64,000 bases of DNA from Chloroflexota bacterium (lineage in GTDB: Bacteria > Chloroflexota > UBA11872 > VXOZ01). A program made the position numbers and the translations under genes. The stretch covers positions 16,360-80,359 of the forward strand of contig JAPPLM010000049.1 in the NCBI GenBank assembly GCA_028874195.1, given 5' to 3'. Position 1 is the stretch's first letter. Each line of letters starts with the position of its first letter. The notes below the pieces were generated by a model. It made no database searches, was not told the origin of the DNA, and saw nothing but the letters and a program-made list of their open reading frames with translations. Below are positions 33,579 through 41,921 of this stretch, piece after piece.

Positions 33579-34398
33579 CTAGAACCTCCGGCGGAAACTG
33601 AACGAGTGTACCCGAAACTGGTCACATGCTGCACACGGGCATGGCGGGCGATTGCGCCTGCAATTCCGGTAAGCTTTTCCTTGCCTCTGGACTCCCATGC
33701 GTACTTTGTGTGCGATTTCACATGCATAGTCAAATATATCTAATAATAGTGTCTGCTGTCAAGCTCCAGGAAAGACGATTGATGCGCGCCATTACAGGGA
33801 AAAGTGCCTCTCTGACCAGAACACGCCTGGAAATTTTCCTAAGAGATTGATAAGAAATTCGACCTTGCCATCACCGTGACGTGTTGCACGGTTACGCCAT
33901 GTAGCGCAACGATGCTCAGCTTGTGCTCGATTGGCGCATACTACAAAACAAGAAGCTTTGACAGAGCTGCGTTCGCTCAAGACAGTAGGCACGAAACCGA
34001 GGATTTCCCCTCCCGTTTCCATTTTCATGCAATGAGTGCATTGAAATGGTGTCAATTGCTCTACCTATGGATTGACCTGTTACAACAATCACAAGGTAGG
34101 CCGTAAACTGCTTGATAGCGTAGAGGCAACAAGGTAATTATGCCGCAAGACCGCGTGCACGGGGGTGCGGCGGGCGTACGCGCAAAGGGCCGCGCTGCCG
34201 TGAAGAAGCAGGCCTGAAGGCTGAGCATGCTAGCTCATCACGACTCGTGTGGGAAGCGGCGCAGAGTGCTAGACTGGAGGCGCAACTGGTGCTTGTCTCG
34301 ATGACGCTTGAAGTCGGCCAGCGGAGAGTCTGTAGGCTTGTGCGGCGGCCGGTGGTGGACCCAGCCGGGTCCTTGTAGCCCGTGCTCTAGCTGCACTG
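33579..34398. other. Long intergenic region, AT-richer, no gene recognised
   Basis: About 820 bases before the LRR gene. Base composition between about 33700 and 34100 is clearly more AT-rich than the surroundings. Neither strand has a frame with family resemblance or a good start site, and I found no tRNA, repeat-family copy or strong terminator. It may be a decayed insertion or a long leader. Confidence 0.5.
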
Positions 34399-37170
34399 GT
34401 GGATGGAATTGTCGGCTTTAGATTGAAAGTGAGTCCCGTGTTACGAAAGCTGCTGCTGGTCCCTGCCGTGCTAGCGGTCCTGCTTGCGTATCTCCTTGTT
34501 CCTGGCACTGCCGGTGCTGCGGATTGTCGCTTTGTGTTGGGGTTTGCCACGCTCAAGGCGCTCATCGACGCAGCCGAAGGGCCTGAAGTCGTGGGTGAGT
34601 GCTTGGAGAATGAGCGCACCAATCCGCTCAACGGTGACGCGCTGCAGCACACCACCGGCGGCTTGATGGTGTGGCGGAAGCACGATAACTTCACGGCGTT
34701 CACAGACGGCTACCGCACCTGGATCCACGGCCCGTTTGGCCTGCAGAAACGCCTCAATTCCGAGCGGTTCGATTGGGAACCGGAGCCGCCGCCGGTGCCA
34801 ACGGTGGAGCCTGGCCCGGCTGCGACCGCAGAGCCGACCCCGGTGGAAACTCCCGTAGTTGCTCCGACGGCAACGCCTGCGGCCGTGGCGGAAGTGCCGC
34901 GCTACGTCGCTCAGGATTCGGTTGCCGGTGACCGGGCGGCCTTAGTCGCTCTATACCATGCCACCGGCGGGCCCAACTGGACTCTCAAGAAGAACTGGCT
35001 GACCAATGCGCCGTTAGGAGAGTGGTACGGCGTCCGCACGAACAAGCGCGGGCGGGTCAGCCATTTGGCACTTGTGAACAACGAGTTAGCGGGCACTATA
35101 CCGCGGCACTTGGGAAACATCTCAAACCTGGTGATGCTGAACCTGGGTGGCAACGCCCTGACCGGCGGGATTCCGGTAGAACTGGGTAACCTCTCCAACT
35201 TGGAATCACTCGACCTTGAAGGCAACGGTCTTACCGGCAATTTCCCTGCAGCGCTGGGGCGGATTCCAGATTTGCAGCGGCTTATTCTCTATGGGACTCG
35301 GCTTAGCGGATGTTTGCCTCATGCCTTAAGCCGCCTACGCTATATTCGTTCAGATCTTTCGCTGTGTCGCGGTGGGTCTGCTGCGGCGCAGGATAATGCT
35401 GCGCTCGTTGCTAGGGATAGAGCCGCGCTGGTTGCTCTCTACCGTGCTACCGGCGGCAGGAACTGGTACAGCAACCACAATTGGCTGAGTGACGCTCCCC
35501 TTCAACAATGGTACGGCGTGAGCACAAACCGTGCGGGACGAGTCATCATGCTGACGCTCTCCCGCAACAAGCTGAAGGGCAGACTGCCAGCGGCTCTGGG
35601 CAACCTTACCGCACTGCAAGCGCTGTACGCCGTAGAAAACGAGCTGAGCGGCCAGATCCCTGCCGAATTGGGAAAGCTGACCCAATTGTCTGCGTTATCC
35701 CTAGGAGACAATAGACTTAACGGCTCGATCCCGGCCGAACTCGGGCGTCTGCGCAACCTGACTATTCTGAACCTGGGGGTCAATCGCCTGAGCGGCTCCA
35801 TTCCGGCCGCACTGGGAAATCTTGTCAACTTGGAGCGCCTGGTCCTTGAATACAATTCACTCCGTGGCGGCATTCCGCGTGAGCTGGGGGCGCTTCATCG
35901 GCTGCAAAAGCTCAAGCTCGAAGGGAACAACCTTACCGGCGCAATCCCCGGGGAACTCGGGCGGCTCACCCGCCTGGAGTGGCTGATGCTCGCCGGGAAC
36001 CGGCTGACCGGCGGAGTCCCGAATACGCTGGGTAACTTGACGTACCTGACCCGGTTGGAACTCGGGGGTAGCAATCGAATTACGGGGTGCCTGCCCGTGG
36101 TTGCGCCGCACACCGACGCTCCCGGCCTGTCGCCGTGCGGCGGCGCGGTCCAGGCGTCAGTAGGGCTGCTTGCCACACAGTTGCCACCACCGCCCACGTC
36201 ACTACGGCTTGATGGTGTCTATCGCAAATATGTAGACGCCCGCGGGGTACCGATCATTGCTCCCATCGGTGTCGCGGATGAAGCGCTGTTGCGCGCACGG
36301 GATGTCCTCGGCGAAATGTTGGCGGGCCGGCCTCAGCTTTACGCTGACTTGGTGAGAAAACGTACACGTGTCGTCATTGGGGGACGGACAGGGGCCGTCT
36401 CCGATCTGCCGGAGTTCCGTAATTGGGGCCGGTACGAGTTTGAGGGAGGGAGAATAGGCGGGATTTACGAGGATGAACGCATCGTGGGCCCGCGCGGAGG
36501 CGTTACTGTCGCGTTTGAAGATAACGTACTCTGTTACCCTGAAGACGGAGGCGCCCTCAAGGATGTCTTGGTCCATGAACTGGCCCATGCTATAGAATTC
36601 GCTCTGCCCGCTAGCTTTAGGCAGCGGGTGGACACTGCCTACCGCAATGCAATGAGAAGTGGGCTCTGGCAGGGCGCCTACGCGGCCTCAAATGCCCGTG
36701 AATACTGGGCAGAGGCGGTGGGAGCGTGGTTCGCTCTAGGCGGCTCAAAGAGACTGGGTGTGACTACCCGCGCGAGTCTGCGGCGTTATGATCCGGGTGT
36801 CGCACGTCTGGTTGAAGAGGTGTTCGGCAACGCCGAAGTGCGCGCGTCCTGCCACACAGGAGTGAGTGTTCAAGGTAAGGTGGTAGGATCAGACGGCAGA
36901 CCGCTGCGGGGCGTCAGACTCGAAGCGGTGAACTTTCTCGTCTATCACTTTGGCCCGAACCGCTATGCTTCGATTGAAGCTGAAACAGACGTAAGCGGCA
37001 ACTTCCATCTGTCGCTTCCTAAGGGGCACTATTGGATTGAAATAGCGAGAAGTGACGGCGCTCTACTGGGCTACTATGGCGAGGGAGGTTTCGCAAGCGG
37101 AATCAATAGAGTGATCCCCCTTGAGGTCAGCGGCGGGCGTAGGACCGGCATCAGGATTGTGGTGCCGTAG
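34399..37170 (+). CDS. Secreted plant-type LRR protein with a zinc-metallopeptidase-like domain
   Basis: 923 residues. A signal peptide (LLLVPAVLAVLLAYLLVPGTAGA) is followed by a Cys-containing domain (about 41-115), a Pro/Thr/Val linker, and two leucine-rich blocks. Each block opens with DRAALVALYxATGGxNW and has LxLxxNxLxGxIPxELGxLxxL repeats, the class known from plant receptor kinases. Toward the C-terminus, VLVHELAHAIEF gives HExxH (about 725-729) and EYWAEAVGAWF about 40 residues later could supply the third ligand, a gluzincin-like arrangement. A carboxypeptidase-regulatory-like beta domain (VQGKVVGSDGRPLRGVRLEA) closes the protein. Start uncertain: GTG 34399, 34429 or 34438. Probably extracellular, binding and cutting a protein target. 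Confidence 0.8.
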   Translation: MDGIVGFRLKVSPVLRKLLLVPAVLAVLLAYLLVPGTAGAADCRFVLGFATLKALIDAAEGPEVVGECLENERTNPLNGDALQHTTGGLMVWRKHDNFTAFTDGYRTWIHGPFGLQKRLNSERFDWEPEPPPVPTVEPGPAATAEPTPVETPVVAPTATPAAVAEVPRYVAQDSVAGDRAALVALYHATGGPNWTLKKNWLTNAPLGEWYGVRTNKRGRVSHLALVNNELAGTIPRHLGNISNLVMLNLGGNALTGGIPVELGNLSNLESLDLEGNGLTGNFPAALGRIPDLQRLILYGTRLSGCLPHALSRLRYIRSDLSLCRGGSAAAQDNAALVARDRAALVALYRATGGRNWYSNHNWLSDAPLQQWYGVSTNRAGRVIMLTLSRNKLKGRLPAALGNLTALQALYAVENELSGQIPAELGKLTQLSALSLGDNRLNGSIPAELGRLRNLTILNLGVNRLSGSIPAALGNLVNLERLVLEYNSLRGGIPRELGALHRLQKLKLEGNNLTGAIPGELGRLTRLEWLMLAGNRLTGGVPNTLGNLTYLTRLELGGSNRITGCLPVVAPHTDAPGLSPCGGAVQASVGLLATQLPPPPTSLRLDGVYRKYVDARGVPIIAPIGVADEALLRARDVLGEMLAGRPQLYADLVRKRTRVVIGGRTGAVSDLPEFRNWGRYEFEGGRIGGIYEDERIVGPRGGVTVAFEDNVLCYPEDGGALKDVLVHELAHAIEFALPASFRQRVDTAYRNAMRSGLWQGAYAASNAREYWAEAVGAWFALGGSKRLGVTTRASLRRYDPGVARLVEEVFGNAEVRASCHTGVSVQGKVVGSDGRPLRGVRLEAVNFLVYHFGPNRYASIEAETDVSGNFHLSLPKGHYWIEIARSDGALLGYYGEGGFASGINRVIPLEVSGGRRTGIRIVVP

Positions 37171-37338
37171 CGCTTCAATTGAAATGCGGCCGGATACCTG
37201 GGACTTTGGTCTCGCCCCCTCTCGCGGCCGCGAGCATAGCCGCTATGCCCCAATGATACCTGTAAGCCTATACGGCAAGCTTGCTGCTAGGCCTCCGCCA
37301 TCGAGTACATTATTCGCATACAGGAGTTTCCAAAGTGC

Positions 37339-38292
37339 TTGTATCTGATCGTTGCCATGGCCCTAGCCTCCACAGATAGCGCATTCCCGTGGCCGCCGCA
37401 GTCGCCGAATGGCTGGAGTTTGCCCGCGTTTGCGCTGGGCGCGTTCTGGTACTTCCGGCATGGCCTGGCCGCCAAGGGGCGTACGCTATTGGTGCCCCAA
37501 GGCGCCGTAGTAGTCCTCGCGTTCATCAACGCAGTGTTCATCTTCCGCCAAGCGGCTGATGAGACTGCGGTACTGCGTGCCATCGTCGCCGCGCTGGTGC
37601 TCTGGTCGCTGGTCGGATCTTATTGTGCCGCGTCGTTTCGCGGTGACGCCTATCGTCGCTGGTGCCAAACGAACGCGCAGACCCCTCTGGTGCCGACGGG
37701 CTGGCAGTGGGGCGCGTTTCTGTTTACCGGCGGCTGGTACGTGGCCCACGGCATGCGCGTGAAGGGGCTGTGGCTCTGGCTGGCCTTCTTTACGGCGGTG
37801 GGCAGCATCGTCGGCATCCCGCTGGCGTTCGCGCTGATGTGCTACTGCGGCGCGAATTTTCGGGCGGAGCGCTTCCTGAACAAGCCGCCGGCTCGTGTCG
37901 GACCCACACCGCAAGAGCACTGGATCCACCAGGATATCCTCAAGGCGCTGACAGCAGTTGCGCAAACTCCCCAGGCGTCGCTGCGCGCCTCACTGATTGA
38001 GTCCGCCGTGCGCGGGCTGCGCCGCCAGGGGTACACCGTGAGCTTGAGTGACGACCAGGATGCAAATGCCACCGCACTTACGATGGAGCGCGGCTCGCGT
38101 TTTCTGGCGGTGCGCGTTGTGCCGGCAGCGCCGGCGCCGGCAGAGGAAGTGGAAAAGCTCATGGCAGCTCTGGAGAATGATGACTACAAAGTGGGCGTGC
38201 TCGTGGTAAATGGACCGCTCAGCGACGAGGCTCAGGCTGTGGCAACGCGGGCCCACCTGCGGGTCCTGAACGTGCAAGATGCGGAATCGTAG
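37339..38292 (+). CDS. Membrane protein with C-terminal Mrr/restriction-like domain
   Basis: 317 residues. The first ~190 contain about five hydrophobic segments (for example GAVVVLAFINAVFIF, IVAALVLWSLVGSY and AFFTAVGSIVGIPLAFALM) and repeated W/G-rich turns (FWYFRHGLAAKG, GWYVAHGMRVKG) that look like an internal duplication. The last ~100 residues (RGLRRQGYTVSLSDDQDANATALTMERGSRFLAVRV, then DDYKVGVLVVNGPLSDEAQAVATRAHLRVLNVQD) have the order of an Mrr-type restriction-endonuclease fold, with the catalytic D/E/Q-x-K mostly missing. It is probably not an active nuclease. The start is TTG 37339 or ATG 37357. Function unknown. Confidence 0.55.
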   Translation: MYLIVAMALASTDSAFPWPPQSPNGWSLPAFALGAFWYFRHGLAAKGRTLLVPQGAVVVLAFINAVFIFRQAADETAVLRAIVAALVLWSLVGSYCAASFRGDAYRRWCQTNAQTPLVPTGWQWGAFLFTGGWYVAHGMRVKGLWLWLAFFTAVGSIVGIPLAFALMCYCGANFRAERFLNKPPARVGPTPQEHWIHQDILKALTAVAQTPQASLRASLIESAVRGLRRQGYTVSLSDDQDANATALTMERGSRFLAVRVVPAAPAPAEEVEKLMAALENDDYKVGVLVVNGPLSDEAQAVATRAHLRVLNVQDAES

Positions 38293-38572
38293 CAATGCGA
38301 ATCGCCGGCGCAAGACGGGCTTTGCGGTCATTAGCCTCGGAGTCCCCTTATGCCTGCCGCATCGTGCCCTCTACTCCCGCGAAATTCTACGTTTCGCCGA
38401 TCTGGCGCGACAGCTATCCCCATGCACACCGGCCTCTGCCCCCATTGCTTCCCTCCTGCTATACTAGCGGTGGTGCCCCTTGCAGTTCCTGCCTTACAAA
38501 TTCGGACACGTGATCCGAAAGACTGTTCGGGCTCAGGGGGGGCGGCGGGCATGGCTAAAGGGGAGATACACA

Positions 38573-39241
38573 ATGGAACTTGGGCGCTTCCTTTCAGGAT
38601 TTGGCAGACAGGAAAACGACGACACGACGATGCCGGAGAGCGTGCGCGAAGAGGCGACCGACGCGCTCGACGCCCGGCCCACGGACCGCTCGCGCGTACC
38701 GCCGGGCCAGTGGGTCACCCGGGGCTGGCCGGTGCTCACCTATGGTTCTACGCCGCGCTTTGATCCCGCCCGCTGGGATCTGCGCATCGTCGGCCTGGTG
38801 GAAAACCCGCTCACCTGGGACTATGAGACCTTCATGAACCTGCCCACCAAGAAGGTGCTTTGCGACATCCATTGTGTCACCACGTGGAGCCTGCTCGACA
38901 GCGTGTTCGAGGGCGTGCCGGCGGAGTACGTGGCGGAGCAAGCTGGGATCAAACCGGAGACGACCCACGTCATTGCTCACGCCGAGCAGGGCTACACCGC
39001 CAATCTGCCGCTAGGGGACTTCTTGCGTGACGACGTCTTGCTGGCGTACAAGCACAACGGCGAAAACCTCTCCCTCGACCACGGCTGGCCGCTGCGCCTG
39101 ATGGTGCCCCACCTCTATTTCTGGAAGAGCGCCAAGTGGCTGCGCGGGCTGGAATTCGTCAATGCCGACGCTCCCGGCTTCTGGGAACAGCGCGGCTACC
39201 ACATGCACGGCGATCCCTGGACCGAAGAACGGTATGGGTAA
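38573..39241 (+). CDS. Sulfite-oxidase-like molybdopterin oxidoreductase
   Basis: About 222 residues matching the Oxidored_molyb (YedY/sulfite oxidase) domain. Conserved segments are GQWVTRGWPVLTYGSTPRFDPARWDLRIVGLVENP, then LCDIHCVTTWSLLDSVFEG, where the Cys ligates molybdenum, then VIAHAEQGYTANLPLGDFLRDDVLLAYKHNGENLSLDHGWPLRLMVPHLYFWKSAKWLRG. This is the short form without a dimerisation domain or signal peptide, so it is probably cytosolic. GGGGAG lies 7 nt before the ATG at 38573; the longer frame to 38480 is rejected. No cofactor-biosynthesis or cytochrome partner is adjacent. The natural substrate is unknown. Confidence 0.85.
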   Translation: MELGRFLSGFGRQENDDTTMPESVREEATDALDARPTDRSRVPPGQWVTRGWPVLTYGSTPRFDPARWDLRIVGLVENPLTWDYETFMNLPTKKVLCDIHCVTTWSLLDSVFEGVPAEYVAEQAGIKPETTHVIAHAEQGYTANLPLGDFLRDDVLLAYKHNGENLSLDHGWPLRLMVPHLYFWKSAKWLRGLEFVNADAPGFWEQRGYHMHGDPWTEERYG

Positions 39242-39447
39242 CAAACGGTCACGGCAATTCAGTTCATCATTGCCAAACGCCCAAGCCTATTGGCCGTCGT
39301 GTTCCGGTAGCGCAGGCCCTTCGTTGGGATCAGGACACGTTTGAATCCTGCGCCCCATAGTCCCAGATGGGTAGGTTTGCAACCCGCACCCGGATGTCCC
39401 AAGATGAGTGGCGCGGGCAAAGCGTCGTATAACGGTATTGAATGGGT

Positions 39448-39475
39448 GTAGGGGCACGATATATCGTGCCCCTAC
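39448..39475. repeat. Perfect 28-bp palindrome, copy 4
   Basis: GTAGGGGCACGATA plus its reverse complement, 45 nt before the TIM-barrel start. If the gene were read from 39442, the palindrome would encode its first residues, which is unlikely. Confidence 0.95.
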
Positions 39476-39519
39476 GTGCGTCGCACGGAAGTACGGAAGA
39501 AAACCGAAAAGGAACCGCC

Positions 39520-40353
39520 ATGACAAACACAAGCTGCTCTACGGCACTCTTCAGAGACCGCGACCTGCCCGCGGCCTTGGACGGCATTGCCGCGGTAGGT
39601 TTTCCGCAGGTGGAACTCAACGTGCGGGAGCCGCACGTCTATGGGTCGGATGCCGCCGAAGAACGGCGCATCAAAGCGCTCTTTGCCGGGCATTCCGTGC
39701 GGGCGCAAACGATGCACGCGCCGGCGGGCCGCAGCATCCTGGCCGTGTTGGACGAGGAGTGGCTACGTGAGAGCGTGGGCATATTGAGCGGCTACCTGCG
39801 GCTGGCCGGCAGCCTCGGCCTCACGGAGATGGTCATTCATCCCATTCCGAATCCGAGTTTCTTGCCCGACCCCGACGACCCGACACTCGGTCAGCAGGAG
39901 CGTGAAGGCATCCGACGCTCGCTGGACGCGCTGATGCCCACCATCGAGCAAGTGGGTGTGCGCGTGACCTTGGAAAACCTGCCCTATCCCGACATGCCGC
40001 TCAACAATATGGCAGAACTGCGCGAGGTCGTGGCACCCTACCCCAGCGATTCGGTGGGCCTCATCATTGATCTGGGGCATGCCGGCAAGGTCGGGCGCAA
40101 GCCGCAAGACGAAATCCGCATCGCCGGCGACCGCCTTTGCGGTACGCACATCCACGATCTCGACGCGCCCAACGGCGACGTGGACCACCACTCGCCCGCG
40201 TTGAACTCCTACGATTGGGTCGCGGTCCGCCAAGCCTTCGCAGACATCGGCTACCAGGGCCCTTGGACGATGGAAGTCTCCCAGACGAGCCGGGGTGAGA
40301 GCCTGGAAGAGCTGGTCGCCGAAATCAGCGTTTGGCTGGCTGGCTGGGTCTAA
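39520..40353 (+). CDS. Sugar phosphate isomerase/epimerase family TIM barrel (second)
   Basis: A 277-residue xylose-isomerase-like barrel. Metal-site segments are MVIHPIPNPSFLP (His), VRVTLENLPYPDMP (Glu), VGLIIDLGHAGKVG (Asp-His) and CGTHIHDLDAPNGDVDHHSP (His), with a Glu expected in PWTMEVSQTSRGES. It differs clearly from the barrel at 27302-28150 and shares the ISEIHLDD-type late block with inosose-dehydratase-like enzymes. AAGGA lies 6 nt before the ATG at 39520. It stands alone, with a dispersed repeat on each side. Confidence 0.85.
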   Translation: MTNTSCSTALFRDRDLPAALDGIAAVGFPQVELNVREPHVYGSDAAEERRIKALFAGHSVRAQTMHAPAGRSILAVLDEEWLRESVGILSGYLRLAGSLGLTEMVIHPIPNPSFLPDPDDPTLGQQEREGIRRSLDALMPTIEQVGVRVTLENLPYPDMPLNNMAELREVVAPYPSDSVGLIIDLGHAGKVGRKPQDEIRIAGDRLCGTHIHDLDAPNGDVDHHSPALNSYDWVAVRQAFADIGYQGPWTMEVSQTSRGESLEELVAEISVWLAGWV

Positions 40354-40394
40354 CGGCCTCGGTGGGAATTCGGCGCACTGCTGCCCCGCCCCCA

Positions 40395-40422
40395 CTGGAC
40401 TCCGGCTTTCGCCGGAGTGACG
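40395..40422. repeat. Dispersed hairpin, CTGGACTCCGGC-tttc-GCCGGAGT family
   Basis: A 28-nt element whose arms are ACTCCGGC and GCCGGAGT. Close copies lie at 58807-58835 and 62348-62376, and an inverted one at 63789-63816. Confidence 0.75.
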
Positions 40423-40485
40423 GATGACGGGCCTTCCCGCAACCAAAATCTCAAATACCTTGGTTAGCGCTTTGGGGAGCAGCCG

Positions 40486-41208
40486 TTACGGGCGCTTCCA
40501 CATGGCTTCCAGCCGGTCTTGCGGTGTGAACCCCAGCAGGCGCTTGGTTTTTTCGTTGGAGAACCGCTGGTGGGGCAAGTCGGCGTGAATGTTGAAGACC
40601 TCGCAGCGGGAGGGCAGCGTTGCCAGGTCTACCTCCAAACCCAGCCGGATGGCTTCAGCGGCGTCGCGCCAAGAGATGGCAAACGGGTGGTCTCCGCGCA
40701 GTGTCGGATTGTTGTGATCGCGGAATTCGTAGAAGAGATAGGTGAGTACGTGTACGTCGTGGTTTTCCGTAAACACCTTGCAGATCTCCTGCCCTACCCC
40801 TTTGCTGAGCGCGTAGGGGTTGGTGCTGGGATGCGGCGGCACGTCAGGATTGATCTCGTAGTCAAACGTCGTGTAGGTATTGCCTTGGATGGTGAAGTGC
40901 GGGCCGGTATTGATGACGCGCGAAATGCCATGCGAGACGGCTGCCCGCATCATGTTGTAGCAGCCTCGTGAATTCACGTCGAAGGCCGCCGTCGGGCGGC
41001 CTTCACGTTCCACCGAGCAGTTCACGATGGCGTCCATGCCCTCCGCCGCGCCGTGCACCTCAGCGGGTGAGGCGATATCCACTTGCTGGAACTCATGCTG
41101 CGTTTCAACCGGCACGATATCGGTTACGCGTAAGGTATGTTCGCCTTCCAGCGCGCGTATCACGTGGGGGCCTAATCGGGCGGCACCACCGAGAATCAAG
41201 ACCTTCAT
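40486..41208 (-). CDS. NAD-dependent epimerase/dehydratase
   Basis: A 240-residue extended-SDR protein, short for the family. The nucleotide-binding start MKVLILGGAARLGPHVIRAL has the GGxxxxG loop. The middle has AAVSHGISRVINTGPHFTIQ and then STNPYALSKGVGQEICKVF with the catalytic YxxxK. The C-terminal part is PFAISWRDAAEAIRLGLEVDL and EVFNIHADLPHQRFSNEKTKRLLGFTP. It is translationally coupled to the preceding epimerase by a 4-nt ATGA overlap, and through it to polA. It probably acts on a nucleotide sugar; the substrate is unknown. Confidence 0.85.
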   Translation of the reverse strand: MKVLILGGAARLGPHVIRALEGEHTLRVTDIVPVETQHEFQQVDIASPAEVHGAAEGMDAIVNCSVEREGRPTAAFDVNSRGCYNMMRAAVSHGISRVINTGPHFTIQGNTYTTFDYEINPDVPPHPSTNPYALSKGVGQEICKVFTENHDVHVLTYLFYEFRDHNNPTLRGDHPFAISWRDAAEAIRLGLEVDLATLPSRCEVFNIHADLPHQRFSNEKTKRLLGFTPQDRLEAMWKRP

Positions 41209-41921
41209 GCGTCACCGCCGGGATTGGCGCTGAGCGGCGTAAACTTTAGCCCCTGCCGGGCTTTTTGGGTCGTAAATCGCGCCCCTGGAAACTCGGACTG
41301 AATGTGATAAATCCCCCAGGGTTCCGGCGGCGCTGCCAAAGCACATTGAAAAGCCCGCCCGGCGTCCGCATACGAAAGCCACGTCTGATCGGGCGGTTGT
41401 GCGGCGCCATTGGTGCTCGCGCCAAGAGTGCCCAAGCGCAGGCACGTAACGGCCAGGCGGCCTTCCCGCGCGAACTCCCGGCACACGAACTCTCCCAAAT
41501 GAGGCGCCAGGACCTGGGGCTCCGTGGTGGGCCGGGGCCGCCACTTTTCGTTGACGGCCCAATCGTCGTCGCAATTTGCAAAGATGCTCAGGCTGCTGGC
41601 ATAGATGCAGCGCGGCACGCCGGCCGCGCTGGCAGCATGGAGCAAGTTATACGTGCAACGGGTGTGAAAGTCGAGCTGGTGGTTTGCTGACTCTTCCGAG
41701 CTATCTATCTGCGCCGGCGGCAGCGCGGCCAGATGAATGAGCACATCCACGCCGTCTACGAGGTGGTCGGTTGCCGCATCATGTCCCAAATCGCAGCGCA
41801 CAAACGACCACCGCGTCTGCACTGACTCGGTATCCGTCAGACGCACGGTATGCTCTGGGGATAGCGCTTGCGCCAGATCGTGCGCCAGCACGGATGCGCC
41901 TGCCGTAATCAGGATGTTCAC
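41205..41921 (-). CDS. Epimerase-like protein lacking the YxxxK catalytic pair
   Basis: A 238-residue extended-SDR relative of the next gene. The loop is MNILITAGASVLAHDLAQAL, with AALPPAQIDSSEESANHQLDFHTRCTYNLLHAA and RCIYASSLSIF (the Ser region). Where the YxxxK should fall, the sequence reads EPQVLAPHLGEFVCREFA, so both the Tyr and Lys are gone. The C-terminus has SYADAGRAFQCALAAPPEPWGIYHIQSEFPGARFTTQKARQGLKFTP, paralleling its neighbour. It overlaps both polA (41918-41921) and the downstream epimerase (41205-41208) by 4 nt. It may be an inactive partner, perhaps forming a heterodimer. Confidence 0.8.
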   Translation of the reverse strand: MNILITAGASVLAHDLAQALSPEHTVRLTDTESVQTRWSFVRCDLGHDAATDHLVDGVDVLIHLAALPPAQIDSSEESANHQLDFHTRCTYNLLHAASAAGVPRCIYASSLSIFANCDDDWAVNEKWRPRPTTEPQVLAPHLGEFVCREFAREGRLAVTCLRLGTLGASTNGAAQPPDQTWLSYADAGRAFQCALAAPPEPWGIYHIQSEFPGARFTTQKARQGLKFTPLSANPGGDA

